From assembly GCA_020543525.1 (NCBI GenBank), contig JAHYIO010000003.1:310001-374000 (forward strand): a stretch of DNA of 64,000 nt. The letters are read 5' to 3'. Position numbers and translations under genes: made by a program. The notes beneath the pieces are model-generated. The model saw only the letters and a program-made list of their open reading frames with translations. It did not search any database and was not told the origin of the DNA. Of the stretch, positions 10,204 to 19,865 are shown piece by piece. The stretch comes from Coriolopsis trogii (lineage: Eukaryota; Basidiomycota; Agaricomycetes; Polyporales; Polyporaceae). Every line of letters begins with the position of its first letter. The first letter of the stretch is position 1.

Positions 10204-13200
10204 ATGTTTGGTCTCTTGCTTGCAGGAGTGGCGTTCACCGCCGTGGTGGGCGCGACCGAGCTGTTCGATCGTAACCTCGCGTACTCTTCCCCGTTCGTGA
10301 ATGCACCTCATGTGAGTACGGCTATCATAGGACCTATCTTCATGTCAATACTGAAGCGCGAGGACTATAGCTGTCACACGACACCCGCTCCCTCAAAGCT
10401 CGCCACGTCGAGCTTGTGAAGCGACAGCAGCTCGACGATACCCGGAGCTCTGATGGCTTCACTGACGAACATTACCCCACATTCTACGGCGGAGACTTCA
10501 CCAGCGTAAGTTCGAGTATAGTTATCTGCGACATATGCCCGGACTGATTGTGTATTATAGAGCCCCTGGATATTCAGCGGCGGCATCAACTTCACTCATT
10601 CAGGTCTGTATTCCCACACTCTGTGCCCCTGCCTCGTACGCTTATTGGGAGCTGCTCTCTAGTTGCCAGTGTAAGCGTCACAAGGTTGTGTGTCCTCAGT
10701 TACTCATTGAGATCAGGGTGACCCTCTCGACAACTCGGTACTCCTTTGGACCCGCGCAGTGCCCATCGGATCGGCTCTCCCGGACCAGAGCATCCCTGTC
10801 TGCGTATCGTTCAAGATCTTCGACAATCCCAAGCTGTTCGGGCGTCCGGTCGACTCTGGAGAGGCTTTCACTAGCTACGATGTCGACTTCACGCTCAAGG
10901 TCGAGGCAACGCACCTGAAGCCTGACACTCATTACTGGTTCCAGTTCGCCGACTGCACCAATCCGAAGACCGTGAGCCCCGTGGGTGCAACGCGGACCAT
11001 CGCCAGTCCGAATAGTAAGCCAACTCACCAGCTACTTGCGGGTCCCTTATCAATGAACATGAGTAGCTCCCGCAAATCGTGTGAACGGTGGCCAACCACT
11101 CACCCTTGCGGTGTTCAGTTGTTCACGCTACCAGGACGGTGGGTTCCGTTCGAGAGGTCGCGAACCAGGAAACTCTTGACGGGTGTAACACAGGATACTT
11201 CAATGCATACGGCGTTGCAGCACACAACACTTCTGCGGACATCTTTGTGCATCTCGGTGACTACGTGGGTGACGTTTCAGGAGCAGCGAGATTTCACAAC
11301 TCTTATTGACCGTATGACCATCGTAGATCTATGAATCTCTTGGGAGCGGGTCTGTTCTGTCTTCATTGACAATTCTGAGGACTCTCACACAAGCAGCTGC
11401 ATCTTCAGGGCCAAGATCGGGCGGAAAACTCTAGGCAGAGAATTGGCCACCATCGCCGACTACCGTCAGCGTTTGGGTCAATATAGGACTGATGTCAGCC
11501 TAGTCGCTGCTCATGTGAAGGCGCCGTGGATTACAGTTTGGTGCGGGTTCTCTGCTTAGCGTGATCGGTTGCGTAAACTGACTCTCTCGCGCAGGGTGAG
11601 TCAAGTGTGAGAGGATCTCGCGAAACAGCACCTAACAGTATGCAGGATGACCACGAGGTCGCAGACCAAGCATGGAAGGCCGGCACGGCCGACAGCAACG
11701 ACACCGCTGTGGGATGCAAGTTCTCTCCCTCGGGCGCATGCTTCACGGACAGGAAGCTCGCCGCCGTAAGGGCCTACCACGAGTGGATGCCCATACGCCA
11801 GGTAGACCCCGACGACAAGCTCCGTATTTGGCGTAATTTCCAGATTGGCAAGCTTTTGGTCTGTCTCCTCCTAATCTTTCGCTTTCATCACACACGGTTA
11901 ATGGAACTATGTAGGACCTCACCATGCTCGATACACGTCAGTGTCTGGTTTGATTGGATGGCTGCCGTTGCTGACATGTGGGTGTAGGCCAATACGACCG
12001 CGACATCACCGACGTGAGTCATTCTGTGCTCATTAGACATTGACGTATCTCATCCACTTCTCTAGTTGTATTACAATACGGGTGAGCATGAGCTAGCTGT
12101 CCTCTTCCAACTTTGACGAGGTCCCGACGTTATGGTACACAGGCTGTACGTGTCGTTTCTTCTCGCTATAACTCGTATAGTAACTCCTCTCTCTTCTAGT
12201 CATCAACTCGATTGCCGACACCAAGAACCGTTCTCTCATGGGCACCGAACAGGAGAACTGTACGTATAGAGGACATCCAATCTTCGTATGTTGACAGTTG
12301 TATGGCCAGGGTTCTTTGATACGCTATCCGAGTCGAAAGCACGCGGGGCCGTTTGGCGCATCGTGGGGTAAGCTTGCAATGAGGTTAGCCTATGGTTTAC
12401 TCTGATGCTGTGCTGTCCACAGTCAACAGATTGTGTTCACGCAGCTGAACGAGAGCGGATCATGTGAGTGCATGCCTTATTTCACATCAGGCGCGATACT
12501 CAGTTGTCATCTCGTCTCCTCGCTTTGCAGTCGATGTCGTGAGTGCACACGTCTACGCGTCGACTTGAGTCGACGACTGACCGATATTTGAATGTCGACC
12601 AGGACGCCTGGGACGGATACCGTGCAAACCGCGCCCGCATCCTGGACCACCTCTACAAGAACAAGATCAGCAACACCGTCATCCTCTCCGGCGACTCCCA
12701 TGCCAACTGGGTCAGCGATCTCGCTCGTAAGTCGACCTCCAGCCCTCATTCCTCATTCCTCACGTCTAAATTCCTCATCCTACCCTCTCCTCTCCCTTTG
12801 CAGACCCGAACGACACGACGACCTACGACCCCATCACGGGCAAAGGCGCCATTGGCGTCGAGTTCGCCGGGACAGCCGTCACCTCCACCTCCGCTTTCGG
12901 CGCCGGCATCGCGCCCGCGCCCGCCGACGCCATGTCCCGCACGCTCGTGAGCGTGAACACGGACCTGCAGTGGAGCGAGGGCTCGTACCGCGGCTTCTTC
13001 ACGCTCACGCTCGACCCGCACGAGGCGACGGCGCGATACTACGCCATGCGGAACGTCAGTGAGTACCGATTCCCCTCTCTGGCGGAGTTTGGGGTGGTGA
13101 TGGTGGTCTGGTCGCTGACGTTGGTCGGCGGATAGGTACCCCGAACTTGGAGGGCTTTGTGAGTGCGACGTTCAAGGTCCAGGCGGGCGCGAACAAGCTT

Positions 13201-13263
13201 TCCCGGCCTGTCGCTGGAGGGTCTGTCCAAGCTGGCGCGCTCAAGTCTCAGCAGCCCACGTAG
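10204..13263 (+). CDS. PhoD-like alkaline phosphatase/phosphodiesterase, 22 exons
   Basis: Exons: 10204-10311, 10371-10505, 10561-10603, 10663-10670, 10717-11014, 11067-11138, 11194-11264, 11327-11349, 11409-11540, 11595 (1 nt), 11646-11858, 11915-11936, 11988-12013, 12066-12081, 12143-12145 (3 nt), 12200-12259, 12310-12367, 12423-12463, 12531-12538 (8 nt), 12603-12726, 12804-13058, 13136-13263; 614 aa. The N-terminus (MFGLLLAGVAFTAVVGA) is a signal peptide. Family motifs appear in order: SVASGDPLDNSVLLWTR, FVHLGDYIYE, WDDHEVADQAW, LDTRQYDRDITD, and GDSHANW near the C-terminus. These match the metal-binding sites of PhoD phosphoesterases. The tiny exons are required to restore VASG, WDDHEV, TGFI and SFDV in frame. 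The enzyme is likely secreted or vacuolar and acts in phosphate scavenging. The gene converges on TOM40. Confidence 0.85.
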
Positions 13264-13624
13264 CGAAAGGAACTCTGAACCGGCCATACAAATAGGGACT
13301 TGCGCTTGTATGCTAACCTTGTTGCGAGATTCGTAGCTACCTTCATCTGGTAGCGTGTATGTGTGATTAGTTACGAGTATGTTCAAGCACAAAGTTATGC
13401 GTCAACATCGACGGAGGAGTGACGAATGTGGCACCAGGATTGACACAACGTGTCTCGAACACACCGACAGCACACGCGGAGATGTGCGTCAGCAAATGAC
13501 AAGTCGAGCATGCGACGACAATGCAGACTGCGATTGCGATATTATCAGAGCAAGGAGGAGGGGATGGGGATACCATAATGCATCCTAATATTCTACGCTA
13601 GTATAGAGTACTTGCAAGATGCCC
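13264..13624. other. convergent 3' region, PhoD and TOM40
   Basis: A 361-bp spacer between two stop codons; it holds both 3' UTRs. No other feature was seen. Confidence 0.6.
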
Positions 13625-14964
13625 TTAAGGCTGGGGCATGGGCATGGGGGCATGACCGGGAGGGGGCACAAGCCCCATCTCCTCCGGCGTAAAGCTGTTG
13701 CTCTCGATCATCACACCCACGCCAACCTTGGCCGCGTTCTGCGCACATCATACAGTCAGTCACCCAATTGACATGGGGAACGGCGAGCATGATGGACACG
13801 CACCTTGAAGTGGTCGATCTCGCCCGAGACCATGAACGAGAACGTCGGGGCGAACTTTTGCTCGAGGAAGGCAGAGACCTTACCCGTCGAGTCGAGCTGG
13901 GCGCGGAACGAGGCCATGCGGAGCTCGTATCGTGCAGCCAGCGTCGCGAGTGCGTCTCTCCTCCCAGGGGCGGCCACGACCTGGAGATCCGCCGCCACGT
14001 CGACCTTGTCGCTCAACTTCTGCCAGTACGTAGCCTGCATGATACCCGCGCCTTGCAGCTGTGCAGTGGCAATCCAATTGCGGTCCGAGCTAGTGTACTT
14101 GGCGAGATAAGCCGCTGCCACATCAGCCATGTCTGGGGTCGGACGCTGGAGAACGCCTTCGATACCGAGAGCAAGGTTTTTTGTGACGGATTGCAGGTAC
14201 GACCCCATGTAGATGCCGGTAAGGTCAGCGGGTGATGGGTTGACGGCCTTGACGTTCAAGGAGTAGTCTGAGCCCGTGTAGTCATGCTCCACTTGAAGAA
14301 CGCTTTGTCCTGGTGTTCCAGAGAGCTGCGGACGTGGCAGTCATTACGGCGCTCAAACATGCCCCTCTTGCGCGACGCGACGCGCATACGGGTGGCGAGA
14401 GGGAAAACGCACCTGAGCCTGGAGCTTAGAGACGTTACTCGCGTTCCAACTCTGGTTGAAGCGTCCCGACAGATTCCCATCGTGGTCGACATTGCCGTGC
14501 AGGAATAGCTGAGGAGAGGATGATGGATGAGCTGTCGGCATACATGCGAGTGCCACGTCGCATTCTCTCACCTGCTCGTTCGCAAACAAAGCACCAAAAG
14601 AATATGATGGTGGCATTGTTTGTGAACCCATGTTGAATGAATGCGTGACGGAGAACATGGGGTTCATCGACAACGCCTTGGAGAGCTCAGCCCGTGCGCC
14701 ATCGAACATATAATTGTTCAGTAGCGTGTCTAGAAGCTTAATGAGCGATACAACCTGGCAGTAAGGAACGCGCGACTGACTCTTTGCCTCCTTGGTGAGG
14801 CCCTCGGACGTGCCAGGGTTGGGGAGGTCAAGGGCCTGTCTCCATGACGCAAAGCGGTTGTACAAACTGAACGGCCAGCGCGAGGAAGGTAAAGGCGACG
14901 ACGACGAAGGACCCGGAGCCGGCGGAGGGGGGGAGTCGACGGTGACGGGGATGGAGGAAGACAT
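13625..14964 (-). CDS. TOM40: TOM40, mitochondrial import channel
   Basis: Exons on the minus strand: 14964-14781, 14729-14572, 14508-14413, 14325-13804, 13738-13625; 357 aa, normal for the family. A Pro/Ser-rich head leads into LDLPNPGTSEGLTKEAKN and FDGARAELSKALSMNP, then VTHSFNMGS, the classic TOM40 entry. LFLHGNVDHDGNLSGRFNQ and LNVKAVNPSP follow. The body is a beta-barrel without hydrophobic helices, and the C-terminus is Pro/Met-rich. Tom40 forms the outer-membrane pore of the TOM complex. Intron 1 (14730-14780, 51 bp) is in frame and has no stop, so it can be mistaken for coding sequence; removing it restores KNTLLNNYMFDGA. The gene is head-to-head with HSP70. Confidence 0.93.
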
Positions 14965-15754
14965 GACGACTGCAGACAGTGGCCCGCTCGCGCCTCCTCC
15001 TCATCCAAAAATTCCGGCTTACTGGGCCGCCCACGCCCTCCATTTGGCCACCCGACGCCGGCCTGGTCCGGTCCTCCGAGACGCGCGCAGGACTACCAAC
15101 GCTTGTCGTCCTCGACAAGTGCTTGAGCTGTAGCGAATGCACATCAACGGACAGGACCGCGGAACGGCAAGCACAGGATGTAGTATCGGTGCCGTTGCTC
15201 AAGTATCAGAACCAGTACTGCATGCATCACTGTGCAAGACTTCTCTGTCCAGAGACGGATTCGTTCCGCTGAGCAAACGGCTGCATACGCTATGTATAAT
15301 GACGACACAATACACGTTGGGAACATGTGTGTAGCCTTCTGTGGCCGCAAACCTTCTTGCCTTGCGAAATCGATGGCTCGTCCGTGGACAAGATAGGTGA
15401 AGCTGTGCGATACAGGGACGGATGCCGCGCAACACGAGGTAAACCAACAGTCACCTTGCAGAAGTATACGAGATCTTCGCCAGTCTTGGAGGTTAACACC
15501 GAACAGTCACGCAAGAATCACCTCCAGAACGAACTAAGGCTCGCCAGAACACTCGACTAACACGAAGAAGAGTCTGGTATGTAGTTGAGAACCGACGCGA
15601 TTGCCTGCGCATAGTCGCGATGAATGTTGTGGAGTGAGATGGTCGGTGTATGTTCTGGCAATGTTCTCTCGCTGCCCCGGGACGGACGAGGAGACGAGCG
15701 CCTATGGCCGGATGAGGCAATGCACGTGACATATTTGCGTGACGTGACAGGGTG
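14965..15754. other. divergent promoter region, TOM40 and HSP70 (distal part)
   Basis: About 790 bp between the TOM40 start and the HSP70 heat-shock elements. There are no supported coding sequences, only short open frames. Confidence 0.55.
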
Positions 15755-15777
15755 GAATGCTCTGGAAAGGGCAAGAA
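15755..15777 (+). promoter_or_regulatory. step-type heat-shock element 1
   Basis: GAA triplets stand at 15755, 15765 and 15775, each separated by exactly 7 bases. This is the step-type HSE recognised by Hsf1. It lies about 50 bp before the TATA box. Confidence 0.75.
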
Positions 15778-15785
15778 AGAAGAGA

Positions 15786-15808
15786 GAACGTCCCCGAACT
15801 CGGTCGAA
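15786..15808 (+). promoter_or_regulatory. step-type heat-shock element 2
   Basis: A second GAA-N7-GAA-N7-GAA array has GAA at 15786, 15796 and 15806. It is offset by 11 bp from the first array and ends 19 bp before the TATA box. Confidence 0.75.
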
Positions 15809-15827
15809 CGTCCAACTCTTCATGCTG

Positions 15828-15834
15828 TATATAA
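15828..15834 (+). promoter_or_regulatory. TATA box of HSP70
   Basis: TATATAA lies 110 bp before the ATG and directly downstream of the two heat-shock elements. Confidence 0.7.
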
Positions 15835-15943
15835 GCCATGGACCCCCTACCGGCCTCCTCAACGAATTCCTGTTACGATCTCTTGTACGCTCTACTACCC
15901 TCTTCTCCTCTTCTAATTTCTCTTCCCATCTCCATCGCACAAA

Positions 15944-16683
15944 ATGACCAAGGCGATCGGTATTGATTTGGGTACCACCTACTCGTGAGTATTCACACGC
16001 CCCTGAACTTGTCTTTGAATTATTTTTTGCTGACTTCCTCCTTCAGCTGCGTCGGTGTATGGCAGAACGATCGTGTTGAGATCATCGCCAACGACCAGGG
16101 TAACCGGACAACACCATCATATGTTGCCTTCACCGACTCTGAGCGGTTGATCGGTGATGCCGCGAAGAACCAGGTCGCGATGAACCCCCACAACACCGTC
16201 TTCGACGCGAAGCGTCTCATCGGCCGCAAGTTCTCCGACCCCGAGGTGCAGTCCGATATCAAGCACTTCCCCTTCACCGTCTTCGACAAGGGCTCCAAGC
16301 CCTACATCCGTGTACAGTACCGTGGTGAGGAGAAGGAATTCGTGAGTAGTCTCAATTTGTTCTTGCACATGCGCGCTGTATGCTGATTGTATATACCATA
16401 GTCCCCTGAGGAGATCTCCTCCATGGTCCTCACGAAGATGAAGGAGGTTGCCGAGTCCTACCTCGGTGGCACCGTCACTTCCGCCGTCGTCACCGTCCCT
16501 GCCTACTTCAACGACTCGCAACGTCAGGCCACCAAGGATGCCGGAACCATCGCCGGCCTTAACGTCCTCCGTATCATCAACGAGCCCACAGCGGCTGCCA
16601 TCGCGTACGGCCTCGACAAGAAGACCGAGGGTGAGAAGAACGTCCTCATCTTCGATCTCGGTGGAGGTACCTTCGATGTGTCC

Positions 16684-16715
<32 letters not shown>

Positions 16716-18064
16716 CAAGGCAACCGCCGGTGACACTCACTTGGGTGGTGAGGACTTCGACAACCGTCTCGTCATGCACTTCACCCAGGAGTTCAAGCGG
16801 AAGCACAAGAAGGGTGAGTTTGGATTGTATTATTAGAGTATTCGAACTCAGGACTGACGTTGACCTGGTAGATCTCTCTGGCAACCCTCGTGCCCTTCGT
16901 CGTCTGCGCACGGCTTGCGAGCGTGCCAAGCGTACGCTCTCGTCCGCGGCCCAGACCACCATTGAGATCGACTCCCTCTTCGAGGGTATCGACTTCTACA
17001 CCTCCCTCACCCGTGCACGTTTCGAGGAGCTCTGCCAAGACCTCTTCCGCAGTACTCTCGAGCCCGTGGAGAAGGTCCTTCGTGACTCGAAGATCGACAA
17101 GTCCCAGGTTCATGAGATCGTCCTCGTCGGTGGTTCAACTCGTATTCCTCGTATCGTCAAGCTCGTGTCGGACTTCTTCAACGGCAAGGAGCCCAACAAG
17201 TCGATCAACCCCGACGAGGCCGTTGCCTACGGTGCCGCCGTCCAGGCCGCCATCCTCACCGGTGACACTTCGGAGAAGACTCAGGACCTGCTCCTTCTCG
17301 ATGTCGCTCCTCTCTCCCTCGGTATCGAGACCGCTGGTGGTGTCATGACGCCCCTCATCAAGCGTAACACGACCGTCCCGACGAAGAAGGCCGAGATCTT
17401 CTCGACATACTCGGACAACCAGCCCGGTGTGCTCATCCAGGTCTACGAGGGTGAGCGCGCGCGCACCAAGGACAACAACCTCCTCGGCAAGTTCGAGCTC
17501 TCCGGCATTCCGCCAGCGCCCCGTGGTGTTCCTCAGATTGAGGTCACCTTCGACATGGACGCGAACGGTATCCTCAACGTCTCCGCTGCCGACAAGACGA
17601 CCGGCAAGTCGAACCGCATCACCATCACGAACGACAAGGGCCGTCTGTCGAAGGAGGAGATCGAGCGCATGGTGTCCGAGGCCGAGAAGTACAAGGCTGA
17701 GGATGCTGAGGCGACCGCGCGTATCACCGCGAAGAACGGCCTCGAGTCGTACGCGTACAACCTGCGCAACTCGCTGACGGACGAGAAGCTCGCGGACAAG
17801 TTCGATCCCGCTGACAAGAAGAAGCTCGAGGACGCGGTGAACAGCGCGATCTCATGGCTCGACGCGTCACAGGAGGCGTCGAAGGAGGAGTACGAGGAGC
17901 ACCAGAAGGACCTCGAGGCGATCGCCAACCCGATCATGCAGAAGCTGTACGCGAGCGCGGGTGGTGCGCCCGGTGGCTTCCCTGGTGGTGCACCAGGCGG
18001 CTTCCCCGGCGGTGCGCCAGGCGGCGGCGCCGAGGACGGTCCCTCGGTCGAGGAGGTCGACTGA
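15944..18064 (+). CDS. cytosolic HSP70 chaperone (Ssa type)
   Basis: Exons: 15944-15984, 16047-16341, 16402-16813, 16872-18064; 646 aa. The N-terminus [15 protein letters not shown] is the HSP70 signature. [12 protein letters not shown] and [16 protein letters not shown] are the second and third signatures. The substrate-binding domain follows, then a GGAPGGFP repeat and the terminal EEVD (PSVEEVD) that marks cytosolic HSP70 and docks TPR co-chaperones. The protein folds nascent and stress-denatured proteins and delivers precursors to mitochondria, which fits its neighbour TOM40. The two step-type heat-shock elements and a TATA box indicate Hsf1-driven induction. Codon use is strongly biased to C-ending codons, as expected for a highly expressed gene. 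Confidence 0.97.
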
Positions 18065-18437
18065 GCGGTGTAGTCTGGGTTCCTCGTGCTTCGGGTCTTC
18101 GTTTGTAGGCAGTTACGATCATATCATGTTTTGTGGACTACGAAAGCAAAAGTATCTGCATGTACATTAGTCGCATTTTTTTAGAATCTGCACGCTTTTC
18201 TTTGCTCTCTCTATTTTGCGACCAGCTGTGAGTGTGACATTCGACTAATGGGTACTCGAGTCGGGATGAGTAGTAAGGAACAAGTCTTAGGGAAGGTAAA
18301 AGTGAGTACACCCGGAAGTCCATGATGTCATCGAGAAGGATGTGCGAACCACGTCACATACCATACTCGTCACATCCCAACCTTCCAGCAGCTGCGCGAA
18401 CCACCTTTGCTTGGTTTGCTGACCATCTAACCTTGTC
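18065..18437. other. intergenic, HSP70 3' region and ABC promoter
   Basis: A 373-bp spacer holding the HSP70 3' UTR. No other feature was recognised. Confidence 0.6.
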
Positions 18438-19487
18438 ATGTCGTCAAGCCCGCTCCTGGAGCTCAAGAACTTGAGCTGTCACAAGGACAAGGGACAGCCT
18501 ATATTCTCTAATGTGGATCTCGTCGTCAATGAAGGCGACGTGATGGTCCTCCAGGGGAAGAGCGGTTCAGGGTATACAACATCATTGGGAGTACTTTCAT
18601 ATCACTCATGGCGGCGCGGCATAGGAAGTCCACCTTGCTGAAATGCATATCTCACATGAACATTTACGAAGGCGAAGTCCTGTACAGAGGCCAGTGCGTA
18701 TGCTCTGCGAGGGACCGTGCTCGAATGGTGGCACTGACCCGTTTGTCCTGCTATAGAACACCCCAGTCCTATGGTATCGTCGAACATGTGCCGCTAGATG
18801 CGCGGTCGGCCATTCGAGCTGATACGTATGCCTCCATTGCCAGGTATACCGAGTTTCCGCACCCGGGTGATGTACGTCCCCCAGCGAGCCTCCCTCCTCC
18901 CAGGCACCCCGCGCGACTTCCTCGCCACCCTCTCCACCTTCTCCGTCCACCGCGCCAAAGCGCGCTGCTCCTCACCAGCCCCCGCCCCCGCCTCCTCCAA
19001 AGCCGCGTCGACCTTTGCGGGCATGCTCGGCCTGAAGCACGACGAGCCGGACGTGTCCGGCCACGACGCGATCGCGCTCGCAGAGGCATGGGGCATCGAG
19101 CGCGACCTCTGGGACCGCACGTGGGCGAACCTCAGCGGCGGCGAGGCGCAGCGCATCGTGCTCGCTATCGCGGTCGGGACGGCCACGGCCGAGGTCCTCC
19201 TCTTGGACGGTGAGTGAAGAGTGTGCCCTCACGGTCCTGGCCGGCTATTAGAGCTCAGAGCTGACGCGTGGTATGAACTTGATGCAGAGCCTACGTCTGC
19301 GCTGGACTCGGACGCGTCGAGCACGGTGGAGAAGCACCTTGTTGGTGCAGTCCAGTCACCGGACTCGGACCTGAAGGCGATCGTCTGGATAACGCATTCA
19401 CCCGAGCAAGGCGAGCGTGTGGGCACGCGTTTTATTCGTATCGCTTCGGGTGATGTGCGCGAAGGGAGCGGGAATCCGGACGTTTAG
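18438..19487 (+). CDS. single-domain ABC transporter ATPase-like protein
   Basis: Exons: 18438-18571, 18625-18693, 18757-18773 (17 nt), 18844-19209, 19288-19487; 261 aa. All ABC ATPase motifs are visible: Walker A GKSGSGKST (split by intron 1), Q-loop MYVPQR, signature LSGGEAQR, Walker B VLLLDGEPTSALD (split by intron 4) and H-loop WITHSPEQ. No membrane span is present, and no permease gene lies nearby. The layout recalls bacterial FetA/YbbL-type ATPases, whose partner is a separate membrane protein. An Ala/Pro/Ser-rich insertion sits between the Q-loop and the signature. The partner and substrate are unknown. Confidence 0.85.
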
Positions 19488-19618
19488 CGATTGTGGTACA
19501 GGATATGGTGTACGAGGAGGCATGGTTGTGGTGTGCCCCATACGCTAAGATAGAAAGTTGATTGCCGGTTGAGATGTGGCATTGTCTACATAGGTGCATG
19601 GGTGGGTAAATGGCTTAT

Positions 19619-19711
19619 GGTCCCTTAGCTCAACTGGTTAGAGCTTTGTACTTATAGGGTTATCTCTGCCTTGACATGCAAGGGTTCCGAGTTCGATCCT
19701 CGGGGGGACCA
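19619..19711 (+). tRNA. tRNA-Ile (anticodon TAT/UAU) with a 19-nt intron
   Basis: The acceptor stem GGTCCCT (19619-19625) pairs with GGGGACC (19704-19710), with discriminator A at 19711. The D arm has GCTC/GAGC. The T arm is CCGAG-TTCGATC-CTCGG (19687-19703). The anticodon stem TTGTA pairs with TGCAA, and the loop CTTATA(intron)A gives anticodon TAT at 19653-19655. An intron (19657-19675) interrupts after position 37, the canonical site. Box A and box B are intact. This minor Ile tRNA reads AUA codons; yeast tRNA-Ile(UAU) is also intron-bearing. Confidence 0.88.
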
Positions 19712-19865
19712 TATTCTCGACTTTACCCCGTTTTATAGAGGTTAACCATAAAAAGTTTTGCATGGTATATGAGTGATGGCGGTATAGATACAGGGCTATG
19801 ATACAACAAATGGAAAGGATAAAGTGGGACAAGAAACGATGCCTTCAATGCACAAATCGTCTGAC

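Noticed and set aside
16117..16962. Long antisense open frame over HSP70
   Set aside because: It is a shadow caused by strong codon bias in the HSP70 gene.
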